A stretch of 64,000 bases of DNA from Micromonospora sp. WMMD961 (GTDB taxonomy: Bacteria > Actinomycetota > Actinomycetes > Mycobacteriales > Micromonosporaceae): assembly GCF_029626145.1 (NCBI RefSeq), contig NZ_JARUBJ010000002.1:6520501-6584500 (forward strand), written 5' to 3'. The position numbers were made by a program, and so were the translations under genes. The notes below the pieces were generated by a model. It was not told the origin of the DNA. It made no database searches and saw only the letters and a program-made list of their open reading frames with translations. Below are positions 17,821-26,560 of the stretch, one piece after another (within the stretch, counting starts at the first letter, position 1; each line of letters opens with the position of its first letter).

Positions 17821-18777
17821 TCAGAGGATGGCGCGCAGCGCCGCCAGGTCCTCGTCAGTGGGTTCCCAGGTGCCGGCGGCGGCGTTGGCGAGGACCTGCT
17901 CGGGGGTGGTGGCACCGGCGATCACCGAGGTCACCGCCGGCTGGGCGGCCAGCCCGCCGATCGCCACCTGGAGCATGCTCAGACCCCGCTCGCCCGCGTA
18001 CGCCTCGATCGCCTCGATGGTGTCCCAGTCGGCTGCGGCGAGCCGCTCGGCGTAGCGGCCACCGCCGGAGAGCCGGCTGCCGGCGGGCGGCTGAGCCTCG
18101 CGCCGGTACTTGCCGGTGAGCAGACCGTTGGCGAGCGGGAAGAACGGCAGCATCCCCAGGCCGAACCGCTCACACGCCGGGATCACCTCGGTCTCCACCG
18201 ACCGCTCCAGCAGGCTGTAGTGGTTCTGGGCGCTGATGAAGCGGGCCCGCCCGTTCGACGAGGCGACCCAGTCCGCGTCGGCGATCTGCCACCCGGTGAA
18301 GTTGGAATTGCCCAGGTAGCGCACCTTGCCGTCGCGGACCAGGTCGTCCAGGGCGGCGAGGGTCTCGTCGATCGGGGTGCCCGGGTCCGGCTCGTGCATC
18401 TGGTACAGGTCGATGTGGTCGGTGCCGAGCCGACGCAGCGACGCCTCGACGGCGCGGGCGATGTAGCGGCGCGAACCCCGTGCCCCGAAGTCGGGCCCGT
18501 TGAGGCCGTTCATGTCCATGCCGAACTTGGTGGCCACCACCACGTCGTCCCGGCGGCCCTTGAGCGCCTGCCCGAGCAGCTCCTCGGAGGCGCCCTGCGG
18601 CTCACCGTAGATGTCGGCGGTGTCGAAAAGGTTGATCCCGGCGTCCAGGGCGGCGTCCACCACCGCACGGGTGCCGTCGAGGTCGAGCTTGCGGCCGAAG
18701 TTGTTGCAGCCGATGCCGACCACGGAAACCACGAGCCCGGAGTCGCCCAGCCGGCGATAGGTCATCAGGTCGTTCAC
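17821..18777 (-). CDS. Aldo/keto reductase
   Basis: A 318-residue NADPH-dependent (alpha/beta)8 oxidoreductase. The catalytic tetrad is visible: Asp and Tyr in NLFDTADIYGEP, Lys in VVATKFGMD and His in LYQMHEPDP. The C-terminal IAGATTPEQV is the cofactor loop of this family. The GTG start is favoured by AGGAG seven bases upstream; an ATG 12 bases inside is possible. Its natural carbonyl substrate is unknown. The tnpB gene starts only 42 bases from this start codon on the other strand, so the transposon's left end must lie in or next to this gene's promoter. Confidence 0.9.
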   Translation of the reverse strand: MNDLMTYRRLGDSGLVVSVVGIGCNNFGRKLDLDGTRAVVDAALDAGINLFDTADIYGEPQGASEELLGQALKGRRDDVVVATKFGMDMNGLNGPDFGARGSRRYIARAVEASLRRLGTDHIDLYQMHEPDPGTPIDETLAALDDLVRDGKVRYLGNSNFTGWQIADADWVASSNGRARFISAQNHYSLLERSVETEVIPACERFGLGMLPFFPLANGLLTGKYRREAQPPAGSRLSGGGRYAERLAAADWDTIEAIEAYAGERGLSMLQVAIGGLAAQPAVTSVIAGATTPEQVLANAAAGTWEPTDEDLAALRAIL

Positions 18778-18819
18778 GAGACATCTCCTGCGTCAATCGT
18801 GCTTATAGTGATTGTTGTG

Positions 18820-20010
18820 ATGGAGGTAGTGCGCTACACCTACCGGCTGCGCCCCGGCGCGACCACGACGGCCGCACTGCTCGCTGAATGGGGCCGCTGC
18901 CGATTCCTATGGAACGAAGCCGTGCACCAGCAGAAGGTCGGCGCGAAGCCCACCTTCGGCAGCCTTTCTAAGATGCTTACTGAAGCCCGCGCCCGAAACG
19001 CTTGGCTGCGCGCCGGCTCGCAGGTCGCTCAGCAACAAACGCTGCGCACCTACGCGGCGGCGCTGCGCCATTCGTTCACCGTCAAAGGCCGGGGACGACC
19101 GAAGGCGAAAGCCCGCAAACGCTCGTTGCCCAGCATGGAGTACACCCTGCGTGGCTTCACCATGGCCGACGAGCGGCTGCGCCTTGCCGGTGGCATCACC
19201 ATGCCCGTCGTCTGGTCTCGGGATTTGCCGTCCCCGCCAACCAGCGTGCGTGTCTACCAAGACAGCCTCGGGCACTGGTACGCGTCGTTCGTCGTCCGCC
19301 GCGAGGTCGCCGCCGCACCCGAGGCGGCCGGGGCGATCGGCGTTGACTGGGGTGTCAGTACCACCGCCACCACCACCGATGCCCGATTCGACCTGCCACA
19401 CCTCGGACATCGCAAGCGGTGCGCCGCCGAGTTGGCCAGGGCGCAGCGGAAGATGGCTCGCCGGCGCCGCCCGAAGGGCCACTCCCAGTCCAACGGCTAC
19501 CACAGGGCCAAGCACGCGGCGGCGAAGCTGCACAAGAAAGCAGCCCGACAAAACAGCCACGACTCCCGGCAGTGGGCGAAACGAGTCGTCGACAACCACC
19601 AAGTGATCGCCGTGGAAGACTTTAAACCGACGTTCCTGGCCAAATCCACGATGGCACGTAAGGCAGCTGATGCCGCGATCGGCGCGGCCAAGCGGGAGCT
19701 GATCCAGCAGGGTACGCGGGCGGGCCGGAAGGTGGTGTTGGTTCCGCCCGCCTACACGACCATGACGTGTTCCTCGTGCGCGGCGAGAGCCAAGCAGCGC
19801 ATCGGGTTGAACGTCAGAGTCTTCGAGTGCGCGGTCTGTGGCTTCACCGCCTGCCGTGACCTCAATGCCGCGAGAGCGATCCTCGCCACGGTAGAGCGCG
19901 ACCGTGCCGGTGCTGACGACGTAAGACATGTGACCCCCTCCCTTCGGGGTGCGGGGTCGAATGCGGTCCGAGCCGGAAATCCGCTGGATTCATCCGTGTG
20001 GAAGCGTTAA
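18820..20010 (+). CDS. tnpB: TnpB, RNA-guided RuvC-like endonuclease
   Basis: 396 residues. The RuvC residues are intact: Asp176 in GVDWGVSTTA, Glu266 in VIAVEDF and Asp347 in CRDLNAARA. The zinc ribbon between the last two has CSSC and CAVC. The N-terminal part has the usual TnpB beginning (YTYRLRPGATTTAALLAEW). TnpB proteins use an omega RNA made from the 3' end of their own gene to cut DNA beside a short motif, which favours retention of the element. The last 30 codons run into the predicted guide-RNA scaffold. The ATG is preceded by in-frame GTG codons and no clear ribosome-binding site. Confidence 0.93.
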   Translation: MEVVRYTYRLRPGATTTAALLAEWGRCRFLWNEAVHQQKVGAKPTFGSLSKMLTEARARNAWLRAGSQVAQQQTLRTYAAALRHSFTVKGRGRPKAKARKRSLPSMEYTLRGFTMADERLRLAGGITMPVVWSRDLPSPPTSVRVYQDSLGHWYASFVVRREVAAAPEAAGAIGVDWGVSTTATTTDARFDLPHLGHRKRCAAELARAQRKMARRRRPKGHSQSNGYHRAKHAAAKLHKKAARQNSHDSRQWAKRVVDNHQVIAVEDFKPTFLAKSTMARKAADAAIGAAKRELIQQGTRAGRKVVLVPPAYTTMTCSSCAARAKQRIGLNVRVFECAVCGFTACRDLNAARAILATVERDRAGADDVRHVTPSLRGAGSNAVRAGNPLDSSVWKR

Positions 20011-20035
20011 CTCAGTCACGAGATCCACCCTATCC
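19925..20035 (+). ncRNA. Predicted omega (reRNA) scaffold overlapping the tnpB 3' end
   Basis: Family knowledge places the guide scaffold over the tnpB 3' end and the right end of the element. Here a stem GACCCC (19932-19937) pairs with GGGGTC (19953-19958) around an inner CCC-TTC-GGG hairpin, followed by a second G+C-rich stretch up to the stop. The exact 3' boundary and guide are not determined. Confidence 0.4.
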
Positions 20036-20074
20036 ACCCTATGCCGGCCTGGTGCGAGACACCTCGGCGGTGGC

Positions 20075-20380
20075 TCAACCGACCACCTCCGAGACCAACT
20101 GGCGGGCGGCTCCGAGGGTGGCGATCAGCTCGGCGGGGCTGCGGCCGACAGCGCCAAGCAGTGCCTGCGCCCGCTCCTCGAGCACGCCGACGGCCCGGAA
20201 CAGGCAGCCGGCGACGTAGCCGCTGTCTCCACCGGCGCTGGCCTTCGCCGCTCCGGCGAGCAGGAATCCGGCCTCCCAGCCACCAGCCACCAGCGCTTCG
20301 GCGAGCGAGGGCGGATACCAGCGAGCGCGACAGCAACCACCCCCCTCGACGGCGCAGAGCCGGTCGGGCAGGGCGGCGGG
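20075..20380 (-). pseudogene. C-terminal remnant of a nucleotidyltransferase-domain protein
   Basis: The frame encodes YPPSLAEALVAGGWEAGFLL and GYVAGCLFRAVGVL, then RAQALLGAVGRSPAELIATL. These match from memory the C-terminal half of actinobacterial nucleotidyltransferase-domain proteins. The family's N-terminal catalytic domain is missing because the ABC-F gene ends right here. The stretch normally found after CLFRAV (an HALHGRAGRW...NEKG segment of about 35 residues) also seems to be deleted in frame. No plausible start or ribosome-binding site was found. It lies beside the TnpB element, so the locus has probably been rearranged. Confidence 0.55.
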
Positions 20381-20382
20381 GA

Positions 20383-22062
20383 TCAGCCGACGTCCCAGAC
20401 CGGTTCCGGGGTCTCCACCACCTCGTTGTCGCCCCGGAACAGCACGAACCGGTCGAAGGACCGGGTGAACCATCGGTCGTGGGTGACCGCGATCACCGTC
20501 CCCTCGAAGGCGTTCAGGCCCGCTTCGAGGGCTTCCGCGCTGGCCAGGTCCAGGTTGTCGGTGGGTTCGTCGAGCAGCAGCAGGGTCGCCCCGGACAGCT
20601 CCAACAGCAGCACCAGGAAGCGGGCCTGCTGACCGCCGGAGAGCGTGCCGAAGCGCTGGTCGCCCTGCGCGGCCAATTCGTACCGACTCAGCACCCCCAT
20701 GGCGGCGTGCCGGTCCATCCCGGTGCGGTGCTCGTCGCCCCGCCAGAGGATCTCGACAAGGGTCTTCGACATCAGCTCCGGGCGGTCGTGGGTCTGCGAG
20801 AAGTGCCCGGGGCGGACCCGGGCACCGAGCCGGGCCACACCGGCGTGCGCCACCGGGGCAAGCGCTCCCGCGCCGTCCACCGGCCCGTTCGCCGGGTCCG
20901 GGTCGGTGCCGCCCCGGGCCAGCAACCGCAGGAAGTGCGACTTGCCGGTGCCGTTGGCGCCGAGCACCGCCACCCGGTCGCCGTACCAGATCTCCAGGTC
21001 GAAGGGGAACGTCAGGCCGTCGAGCTCAAGCTGCTCGCAGACGACCGCGCGCTTGCCGGTCCGCCCGCCGGCCAGCCGCATCCGGATGTCCTGGTCCTTC
21101 GGCGGTACGGGCGGCGGCCCGGCCTCCTCGAACTTGCGCAATCGGGTCTGCGCGGCCTGGTAGCGCGAGGCCAACCCGTCGTTGTACGCGGCCTTCTGCT
21201 TGTACATCAGCATCAGCTCGCGCAGCTTCTGGTGTTCCTCGTCCCAGCGCCGACGCAGCTCGTCGAGGCGGGCGTGCCGGGCGACTCGGGCATCGTGCCA
21301 GCTCGCGAAGCCACCCGGGTGCACCCAGGCGCTGCCACCCTCGACGGCGACCACCCGGTCGGCGCTCTGGGCCAGCAACTCGCGGTCGTGCGAGACGTAG
21401 AGCACCGACTTGCTCGACTCGCGCAGTCGCGCCTCCAGCCACCGTTTGCCGGGCACGTCGAGGAAGTTGTCCGGCTCGTCGAGCAACAGCACCTCGTCCG
21501 GGCCGCGCAACAGCAGCTCGAGGGCGAAACGCTTCTGTTGACCGCCGGAGAGGGTGCGCACCGGCCGGTCCCGGACAGCATCCCAGGGTTGGCCGAGCAC
21601 GATCGTCGCGACGGTGTCGAAGAGCACCTCGGCGTCGTAGCCGCCGGCCTCCCCCCAGGCACCGAGCGCGTCCGCGTACGCCAACTGGGCCTTGCCGGCG
21701 GCGTTGCTGAACTTTCCGCGGGCCTCGGCCGCCCGCATGGCCGTCTCGGTCTCGCCGAGCCGGCGGCCGGCGTCGCGCAGTGCGGGCGGGGCCAACGACA
21801 ACGCCAGGTCGGCGAGCGTCGACTCGTCTCCGATCATGCCGATGAACTGGCGCATGACGCCCAGCCCACCGGCACGTGCGACGACGCCGCTGCGCACCGG
21901 CAGGTCGCCGGCGACCATCCTCAGCAGAGTCGTCTTCCCCGCGCCGTTCGGGCCGACCAGGGCGATCTTGGCGCCCTCTCCCACCCGGAACGACACGTCG
22001 GCGAAGAGTTCCCGACCGTCGGGCAGGATGTGCCCGACCCCTGCCACATCCACGTATCCCAC
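20383..22062 (-). CDS. ABC-F family ATPase
   Basis: A 559-residue soluble protein with two ATPase domains and no membrane segment. Walker A motifs are GPNGAGKTT and GANGTGKS. The signatures are LSGGQQKRF and LSGGQQARF. Walker B sequences are LLLDEPDNFLD and LLLDEPTDNLD. The linker between the domains is charged and helical (about residues 225-310), as in ribosome-acting ABC-F factors. Members act in translation quality control or protect ribosomes from antibiotics. Which one cannot be told here. It has a GTG start. Confidence 0.88.
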   Translation of the reverse strand: MGYVDVAGVGHILPDGRELFADVSFRVGEGAKIALVGPNGAGKTTLLRMVAGDLPVRSGVVARAGGLGVMRQFIGMIGDESTLADLALSLAPPALRDAGRRLGETETAMRAAEARGKFSNAAGKAQLAYADALGAWGEAGGYDAEVLFDTVATIVLGQPWDAVRDRPVRTLSGGQQKRFALELLLRGPDEVLLLDEPDNFLDVPGKRWLEARLRESSKSVLYVSHDRELLAQSADRVVAVEGGSAWVHPGGFASWHDARVARHARLDELRRRWDEEHQKLRELMLMYKQKAAYNDGLASRYQAAQTRLRKFEEAGPPPVPPKDQDIRMRLAGGRTGKRAVVCEQLELDGLTFPFDLEIWYGDRVAVLGANGTGKSHFLRLLARGGTDPDPANGPVDGAGALAPVAHAGVARLGARVRPGHFSQTHDRPELMSKTLVEILWRGDEHRTGMDRHAAMGVLSRYELAAQGDQRFGTLSGGQQARFLVLLLELSGATLLLLDEPTDNLDLASAEALEAGLNAFEGTVIAVTHDRWFTRSFDRFVLFRGDNEVVETPEPVWDVG

Positions 22063-22103
22063 GCGGGGATCCTGCCCCAGGGAGGGCCGGGGGGTACATC
22101 CAA

Positions 22104-22709
22104 TTACCGGGTGACTCGTAGCACCCGGAAGCCCTTCTGGCTGGCGTGCCGCTCCACCTGCCAGTTCTGCTCGGTGAGCCAGCGCTGCAACGAGTCACCG
22201 CCGAGGTGCCGGGCGACGACCAGCCAGCCGACGCCGTCCGGTGCGAGCCGGGGCAGCCAGCGCAGCAGCAGCTCGTGCAGCCCGTCCTTGCCGATCCGGA
22301 TGGGTGGGTTGGACCAGATCTGGGTGAACCGGACGTCCGCCGGCACCTCGTCGGGCGCGCTGACGTGGACTCGGTCGCCGGCACCGACCCGGACCGCGTT
22401 GGCGGCGGTCAGCTCGCGGGCACGGGCGTTGACGTCGACGGCCCAGACGGTGCTCGTCGGTGCGAGGTCGGCCAGCACGCAGCTGATCGGTCCGAATCCG
22501 CAGCCCAGGTCGAGTAGGTCGCCGCTGGTGTCGGCGGCGGGCAGCTCGGCCTTGCGCAGGAGCACCGCGGTGCCCGGGTCGAGCCGGCTGGCGGAGAAGA
22601 CCCCGCCGGCCGAGGCGAGCCGGTAGTCGCGGTCGGCGACGGTGAACTCGACCTCGCGCGCCGGGGCGTCGCTGGCGGGCTGAGCGGAGAAGTAGTGGTC
22701 GCCGGTCAC
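22104..22709 (-). CDS. RsmC-like class I SAM methyltransferase
   Basis: A 201-residue small-subunit-rRNA-methyltransferase-like (MTS) domain. The SAM-binding motif DLLDLGCGFGPIS and the catalytic NPPI motif (WSNPPIRIG) characteristic of guanine-N2 RNA methyltransferases are present. HYFSAQPAS at the N-terminus is shared with RsmC/RlmG-type proteins, though the N-terminal pseudo-domain of E. coli RsmC is missing. Likely substrate is rRNA. The GTG start is chosen at VTGDHYF; an ATG 54 bases upstream is possible. It is divergent from the next gene. Confidence 0.85.
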   Translation of the reverse strand: MTGDHYFSAQPASDAPAREVEFTVADRDYRLASAGGVFSASRLDPGTAVLLRKAELPAADTSGDLLDLGCGFGPISCVLADLAPTSTVWAVDVNARARELTAANAVRVGAGDRVHVSAPDEVPADVRFTQIWSNPPIRIGKDGLHELLLRWLPRLAPDGVGWLVVARHLGGDSLQRWLTEQNWQVERHASQKGFRVLRVTR

Positions 22710-22791
22710 GTCGGCAATTCTCGCACCGGCCCGGACTGGCCCTGACTCGGCCTGCACGTACATTTCCCCGAAATTATCCCCAAAAGGGACA

Positions 22792-23940
22792 ATGACTCTT
22801 ACTCTGGGCCACATGGTGTATCGGTACGAGTCCGATGAGGACGCTTTCGAGGAGTACCCGGAGCCCGGGTCCGACCTGTCGGTGCTCGGCACCGGGCCGC
22901 CCCCGCCGGCCGGGCCCTCTCCGTCACGCTTCCCCACGCCGTCGCTGCCCCGGCCGAACCAGCTCTCGCTGCCGTCGTCCTCGGTGTCGGCGTCCTCGCT
23001 GCCGTCGTCCTCGGTGTCGGCGTCCTCGCTGCCGTCCTCGGCGTCGGCGTCGCCACCGCCACCGGCCCGTGCCGAGATCCCGCCCGCCACGCCCCTCGGC
23101 CAGGTCTATACCTCGGCGACGCCGATGGAGCCACCAGCCCGGCGCGGCGGTGGCCGGCTGTGGCAGGTGTTGATCGGCGGCGCAGCCGTCCTGGTGCTGC
23201 TCGCCCTCTGCGGCCTGGGTGCCGCCGCGCTGCTCGCCGAACGAGGTCCGCAACCGCAGTCCACCCCGACGTTCCAACCGAACGCCGCACCGACGTCCGC
23301 CCCGGCGGAACGGCTGGCCCTGGACTCCCGGGACACCGACCAGGCCCCGCTCACCGCCAAGGAACTCTTCCCCGGCAAGGAGTTGAAGCTCGGCGACGCC
23401 CAGTCGAGCTACCAGGTCCTCAAGACGCAGTCCAGTGGAAGTTGCGCCGTCGCCGCCACCGGCGAGGTCGCCGACCTACTGGTCCGGCTTGGCTGCAACC
23501 AGATCGTCCGGGCCACGCTGCGAACACCCGACGGAAAGCACCTGGTCACCGCCGGCCTGTTCAACCTCACCGACAAGGTCAGCGCGGAACGAGCCCGGGA
23601 CCGGATCCGACAGCTGCTCGACGAGCGGCAGGGCAGGTTCCGTGGCCTCGCCGGCGGCGAAGACGACGGCACCGCCGTGCTGGCCAGCGCCCCGGCACGG
23701 GTCGGCTGGCAGGTACGAGGGCACTACCTGGCGTACGCCCTGGTGGTCCGCGAGGACGGAACAGCGATCAAGGCGGGTGACGCCAAGGTCGGTGAGATCC
23801 TGTTCGACATGATCGAGCTGCACCTCAGCCGTGGAGTGCTGCAACAACGCGCCGACGGTGGCACCGCCGCACAGCCGACGGCAGCGCCGAGCGACAACAA
23901 CGGCACGCAGAGCGGCGATGACGACCTGCCGGGCGACTGA
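22792..23940 (+). CDS. Single-pass membrane protein with Pro/Ser-rich cytoplasmic N-terminus
   Basis: 382 residues. Residues about 30-110 are Pro/Ser-rich and include a repeated SLPSSSVSAS unit encoded by a 30-bp tandem repeat (about 22971-23040). One membrane helix follows (LIGGAAVLVLLALCGLGAAALL, about residues 127-148), then an extracellular alpha/beta domain of about 190 residues and an acidic tail. I do not recognise the domain. Resemblance to actinobacterial proteins with FHA- or septum-linked N-termini is only superficial. An ATG at 22813 (MVYRYES) is an alternative start. Confidence 0.7.
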   Translation: MTLTLGHMVYRYESDEDAFEEYPEPGSDLSVLGTGPPPPAGPSPSRFPTPSLPRPNQLSLPSSSVSASSLPSSSVSASSLPSSASASPPPPARAEIPPATPLGQVYTSATPMEPPARRGGGRLWQVLIGGAAVLVLLALCGLGAAALLAERGPQPQSTPTFQPNAAPTSAPAERLALDSRDTDQAPLTAKELFPGKELKLGDAQSSYQVLKTQSSGSCAVAATGEVADLLVRLGCNQIVRATLRTPDGKHLVTAGLFNLTDKVSAERARDRIRQLLDERQGRFRGLAGGEDDGTAVLASAPARVGWQVRGHYLAYALVVREDGTAIKAGDAKVGEILFDMIELHLSRGVLQQRADGGTAAQPTAAPSDNNGTQSGDDDLPGD

Positions 23941-23948
23941 CCCGACGG

Positions 23949-24779
23949 TCAGCCCTCGATCGGGACCCGCAGCCGGCGGGTGAGGTCGGCGCGGCGGGCG
24001 TAGTCCGCCGGATCGGCCGGATAGCCGACCGCGACCAGCGTCAACCCGCGCGCCGGCGCCACTGTCACCTCGCTGGAGCGGGCCGCACGGGTGAGCAGGC
24101 TGCCCGGCCACTCGACCGGGCGGCGGCCGTCGCCCGCCACCAACATCGCCCCCACCAGGCTGCGCACCATCGCCTGGCAGAACGCGTCGGCCTGGACGGT
24201 GGCGACCAGGATGCCGTGCGGGTCGCGCCGCCAGTCCAGCCGGGTCACCTCGCGTAGCGTGGTCGCGTTCTCCTTGCGCCGGCAGTACGCGGCGAAGTCG
24301 TGCTCCCCGACCAGGCCGCCCGCAGCAGCGTTCAGCGCGGCCAGGTCCAGCGGCTTCGGCCAGGCCAACACCTCGTGCCGGCGCAGCGGCTCCGCACCGA
24401 AGGGCGCGTCGGTGACCCGGTACTCGTAGCGTCGGAAGGTCGCCGAGAACCGGGCGTCGAAGTCGGCCGGCACCTCGGTCATCGCCCGTACCCGCACGTC
24501 GGTGGGGAGCAGCCGGGCCAGGCGCCGCAGCAGCCGCCCCTCGTGCTCCCGCCACACCTCGGCCGGCAGGTCCAGGTGACACACCTGCCCGGTGGCGTGC
24601 ACGCCCGCGTCGGTCCGCCCGGCCACCGTCAGCCCGGTGGCCGTGCCGGCGCCGAGGACAAGGTCCAGGGTCTCGACCAGCACCCCCGCGACGGTGCGCC
24701 GGGTCGGCTGGGGCGCCCAGCCGGAGAAGTCCGTGCCGTCGTACGAGACGTCCAGCCGCAGCCGGATCAGCTCGTCCAC
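23949..24779 (-). CDS. truA: tRNA pseudouridine(38-40) synthase TruA
   Basis: A 276-residue enzyme that isomerises uridines 38-40 of the tRNA anticodon arm. The catalytic aspartate lies in GRTDAGVHA, and the N-terminal LRLDVSYDGTDFSGW is canonical. The GTG start is fixed by AGGAGG six bases upstream. It follows rplQ as in many actinobacteria but is set off by a strong hairpin. The stop codon lies only eight bases from the convergent upstream gene's stop. Confidence 0.95.
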   Translation of the reverse strand: MDELIRLRLDVSYDGTDFSGWAPQPTRRTVAGVLVETLDLVLGAGTATGLTVAGRTDAGVHATGQVCHLDLPAEVWREHEGRLLRRLARLLPTDVRVRAMTEVPADFDARFSATFRRYEYRVTDAPFGAEPLRRHEVLAWPKPLDLAALNAAAGGLVGEHDFAAYCRRKENATTLREVTRLDWRRDPHGILVATVQADAFCQAMVRSLVGAMLVAGDGRRPVEWPGSLLTRAARSSEVTVAPARGLTLVAVGYPADPADYARRADLTRRLRVPIEG

Positions 24780-24798
24780 CTCGTACCTCCTGTAACGG

Positions 24799-24835
24799 GT
24801 CGGGCCCGGCACCCCGATAGGGTGCCGGGCCCGAC
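24799..24835 (-). terminator. Hairpin between rplQ and truA
   Basis: A perfect 16-bp stem GTCGGGCCCGGCACCC with a five-base loop lies 11 bases after the rplQ stop. It would end or attenuate the rpoA-rplQ transcript. No U-tract. Confidence 0.7.
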
Positions 24836-24846
24836 AATGCCCTTGA

Positions 24847-25404
24847 TCAGGCCTTGTTCTCGGTGGCCTCGTCGCTGTCCTCGCGGGCGGCGTCGGTGTC
24901 ACCGGACGCCGACACCGGCGCGTCGGAGTCCTGGTCGGTCTGGGCCGACTGCGGGGCCTCCTCGGTCGGGGCGAGTGCCTCGACCTTGTCCTGCTGCGCG
25001 GCCTTGCGGGCGGCGGTCTTCTTGTTCACCTTCGGCTCGGCGACCTGAAGCTCCTCCACCAGCTCGATGATCGCCATCGGCGCGTTGTCACCCTTGCGCG
25101 GACCGGTCTTCACGATCCGGGTGTAACCGCCGGGGCGGTTGGAGTACCGGGGCGCGATCTGGTCGAACAGGGCGTACACGACGTCCTTGTCCTTGACGAC
25201 ACCCAGCACCCGCCGACGCGAGGCGAGGTCACCGCGCTTGGCCTTGGTGATGAGCTGCTCGGCCAGCGGACGCAGCCGCCGAGCCTTCGTCTCGGTGGTC
25301 TGGATCTTGCCGTGCTGGAACAGCGCAGTGGCCAGGTTGGCCAGCATCAGCCGCTCGTGCGAGGGGCTGCCGCCGAGGCGGGGGCCCTTGGTGGGCGTGG
25401 GCAT
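24847..25404 (-). CDS. rplQ: 50S ribosomal protein L17
   Basis: 185 residues. The L17 core (LGGSPSHERLMLANLATALF, then the basic tRRLRPLAEQLI region) covers about the first 118 residues. The rest is an Ala/Glu/Asp-rich acidic extension seen in many actinobacteria and absent from E. coli L17. It stabilises the 50S exit-tunnel side. It is the last gene of the infA-rplQ cluster, 34 nt after rpoA. Confidence 0.97.
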   Translation of the reverse strand: MPTPTKGPRLGGSPSHERLMLANLATALFQHGKIQTTETKARRLRPLAEQLITKAKRGDLASRRRVLGVVKDKDVVYALFDQIAPRYSNRPGGYTRIVKTGPRKGDNAPMAIIELVEELQVAEPKVNKKTAARKAAQQDKVEALAPTEEAPQSAQTDQDSDAPVSASGDTDAAREDSDEATENKA

Positions 25405-25438
25405 TTTTGGTGCTCCTCAGTTGTGGCGGCAGCGCGGA

Positions 25439-26461
25439 CTAGAGCTGCTCGGTCTCGCGGTAGTCGTCGGTGTCGTAGTCGGCCTCGCCGAAGGTGTCCA
25501 CGACGTGCGCCGGGTCGAAGTTCGGAGCCGAGTCCTTCAGCCCGAGACCCATCCCGGCGAGCTTCATCTTGACCTCGTCGATCGACTTCTGACCGAAGTT
25601 GCGAATGTCGAGGAGGTCGGCCTCGGTACGCCCGATGAGCTCACCAACGGAGTTGATGCCCTCGCGCTTGAGGCAGTTGTAGGAACGGACGGTGAGGTCC
25701 AGCTCCTCGATCGGCAGAGCGAGGTCCGCCGCCAGCTGGGCGTCCTGCGGGGACGGCCCGATGTCGATGCCCTCGGCGGTCTCGTCCAGCTCCCGGGCCA
25801 GCCCGAAGAGCTCCACGAGCGTCGAACCGGCGGAGGCCAGCGCGGTACGCGGGCCCATCGACGGCTTGGTCTCGACGTCGATGATCAGCCGGTCGAAGTC
25901 GGTGCGCTGCTCCACACGGGTCGCCTCGACGCGGTAGGTCACCTTCAGCACCGGCGAGTAGATCGAGTCGACCGGGATCCGGCCGATCTCGGCACCGGAC
26001 TGCTTGTTCTGCGCGGCCGTCACGTAACCCCGGCCCCGCTCGACGGTCAGCTCCATGTCGAGCCGGCCCTTGCCGTTGAGGGTGGCGAGCTTGAGATCCG
26101 GGTTGTGCACCGAGACGCCGGCCGGGGGCTGGATGTCACCCGCGGTCACGTCGCCCGGGCCCTGCTTGCGCAGGTACATGCTGACCGGCTCGTCGTGCTC
26201 GGAGCTGACGCACAGCTCCTTGATGTTCATGACGAGCTCGACCACGTCCTCCTTGACACCGGGGATCGTGGTGAACTCGTGCAGAACGCCGTCGATCTTG
26301 ATCGAGGTGACGGCCGCGCCCGGGATCGACGACAGCAGCGTACGCCGCAGCGAGTTACCCAGGGTGTAGCCGAAGCCCGGCTCCAGCGGCTCGATGGCGA
26401 ACCGCGACCGGGTCTCGTTGATCGACTCCTCGGACAGGGAGGGTCGCTGGCTGATGAGCAT
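25439..26461 (-). CDS. rpoA: DNA-directed RNA polymerase alpha subunit
   Basis: 340 residues. The N-terminal assembly domain contains NSLRRTLLSSIPGAAVTSI. The C-terminal UP-element/activator-contact domain contains REGINSVGELIGRTEADL. Length is usual for actinobacteria. It is preceded by a hairpin in the rpsD-rpoA gap, which may tune its level relative to the ribosomal proteins in the same cluster. Confidence 0.98.
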   Translation of the reverse strand: MLISQRPSLSEESINETRSRFAIEPLEPGFGYTLGNSLRRTLLSSIPGAAVTSIKIDGVLHEFTTIPGVKEDVVELVMNIKELCVSSEHDEPVSMYLRKQGPGDVTAGDIQPPAGVSVHNPDLKLATLNGKGRLDMELTVERGRGYVTAAQNKQSGAEIGRIPVDSIYSPVLKVTYRVEATRVEQRTDFDRLIIDVETKPSMGPRTALASAGSTLVELFGLARELDETAEGIDIGPSPQDAQLAADLALPIEELDLTVRSYNCLKREGINSVGELIGRTEADLLDIRNFGQKSIDEVKMKLAGMGLGLKDSAPNFDPAHVVDTFGEADYDTDDYRETEQL

Positions 26462-26517
26462 CTTTTCTCTTCTCTTCCGGGGCGCCCGCTATTTGACGCC
26501 CACGACACAAACTGTTC

Positions 26518-26548
26518 CGGTGGCCCGCCCGGAGAGGGCGGGCCACCG
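26518..26548 (-). terminator. Intercistronic hairpin between rpsD and rpoA
   Basis: A perfect 13-bp stem CGGTGGCCCGCCC with a GGAGA loop, 12 bases after the rpsD stop. It probably acts as a partial terminator or an RNA end stabiliser. Confidence 0.55.
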
Positions 26549-26560
26549 AACGAGCTCGGA

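Larger units (their letters stand above)
18790..20040 (+). mobile_element. Solo tnpB insertion element (IS200/IS605- or IS607-like, no tnpA)
   Basis: The element consists of a single tnpB gene plus flanks. No TnpA transposase or serine recombinase is encoded, so it is non-autonomous for movement. The ends are approximate: the left end must fall in the short gap before tnpB (an A+T-rich stretch around 18796-18818), and the right end lies shortly after the tnpB stop, where ordinary coding-like sequence resumes at about 20040. I could not identify target duplications, which this class normally lacks. Confidence 0.65.

Noticed and set aside
18790..20040. A complete IS605 or IS607 transposon
   Set aside because: No TnpA or serine recombinase is encoded on either strand nearby, so only a solo tnpB element is supported.
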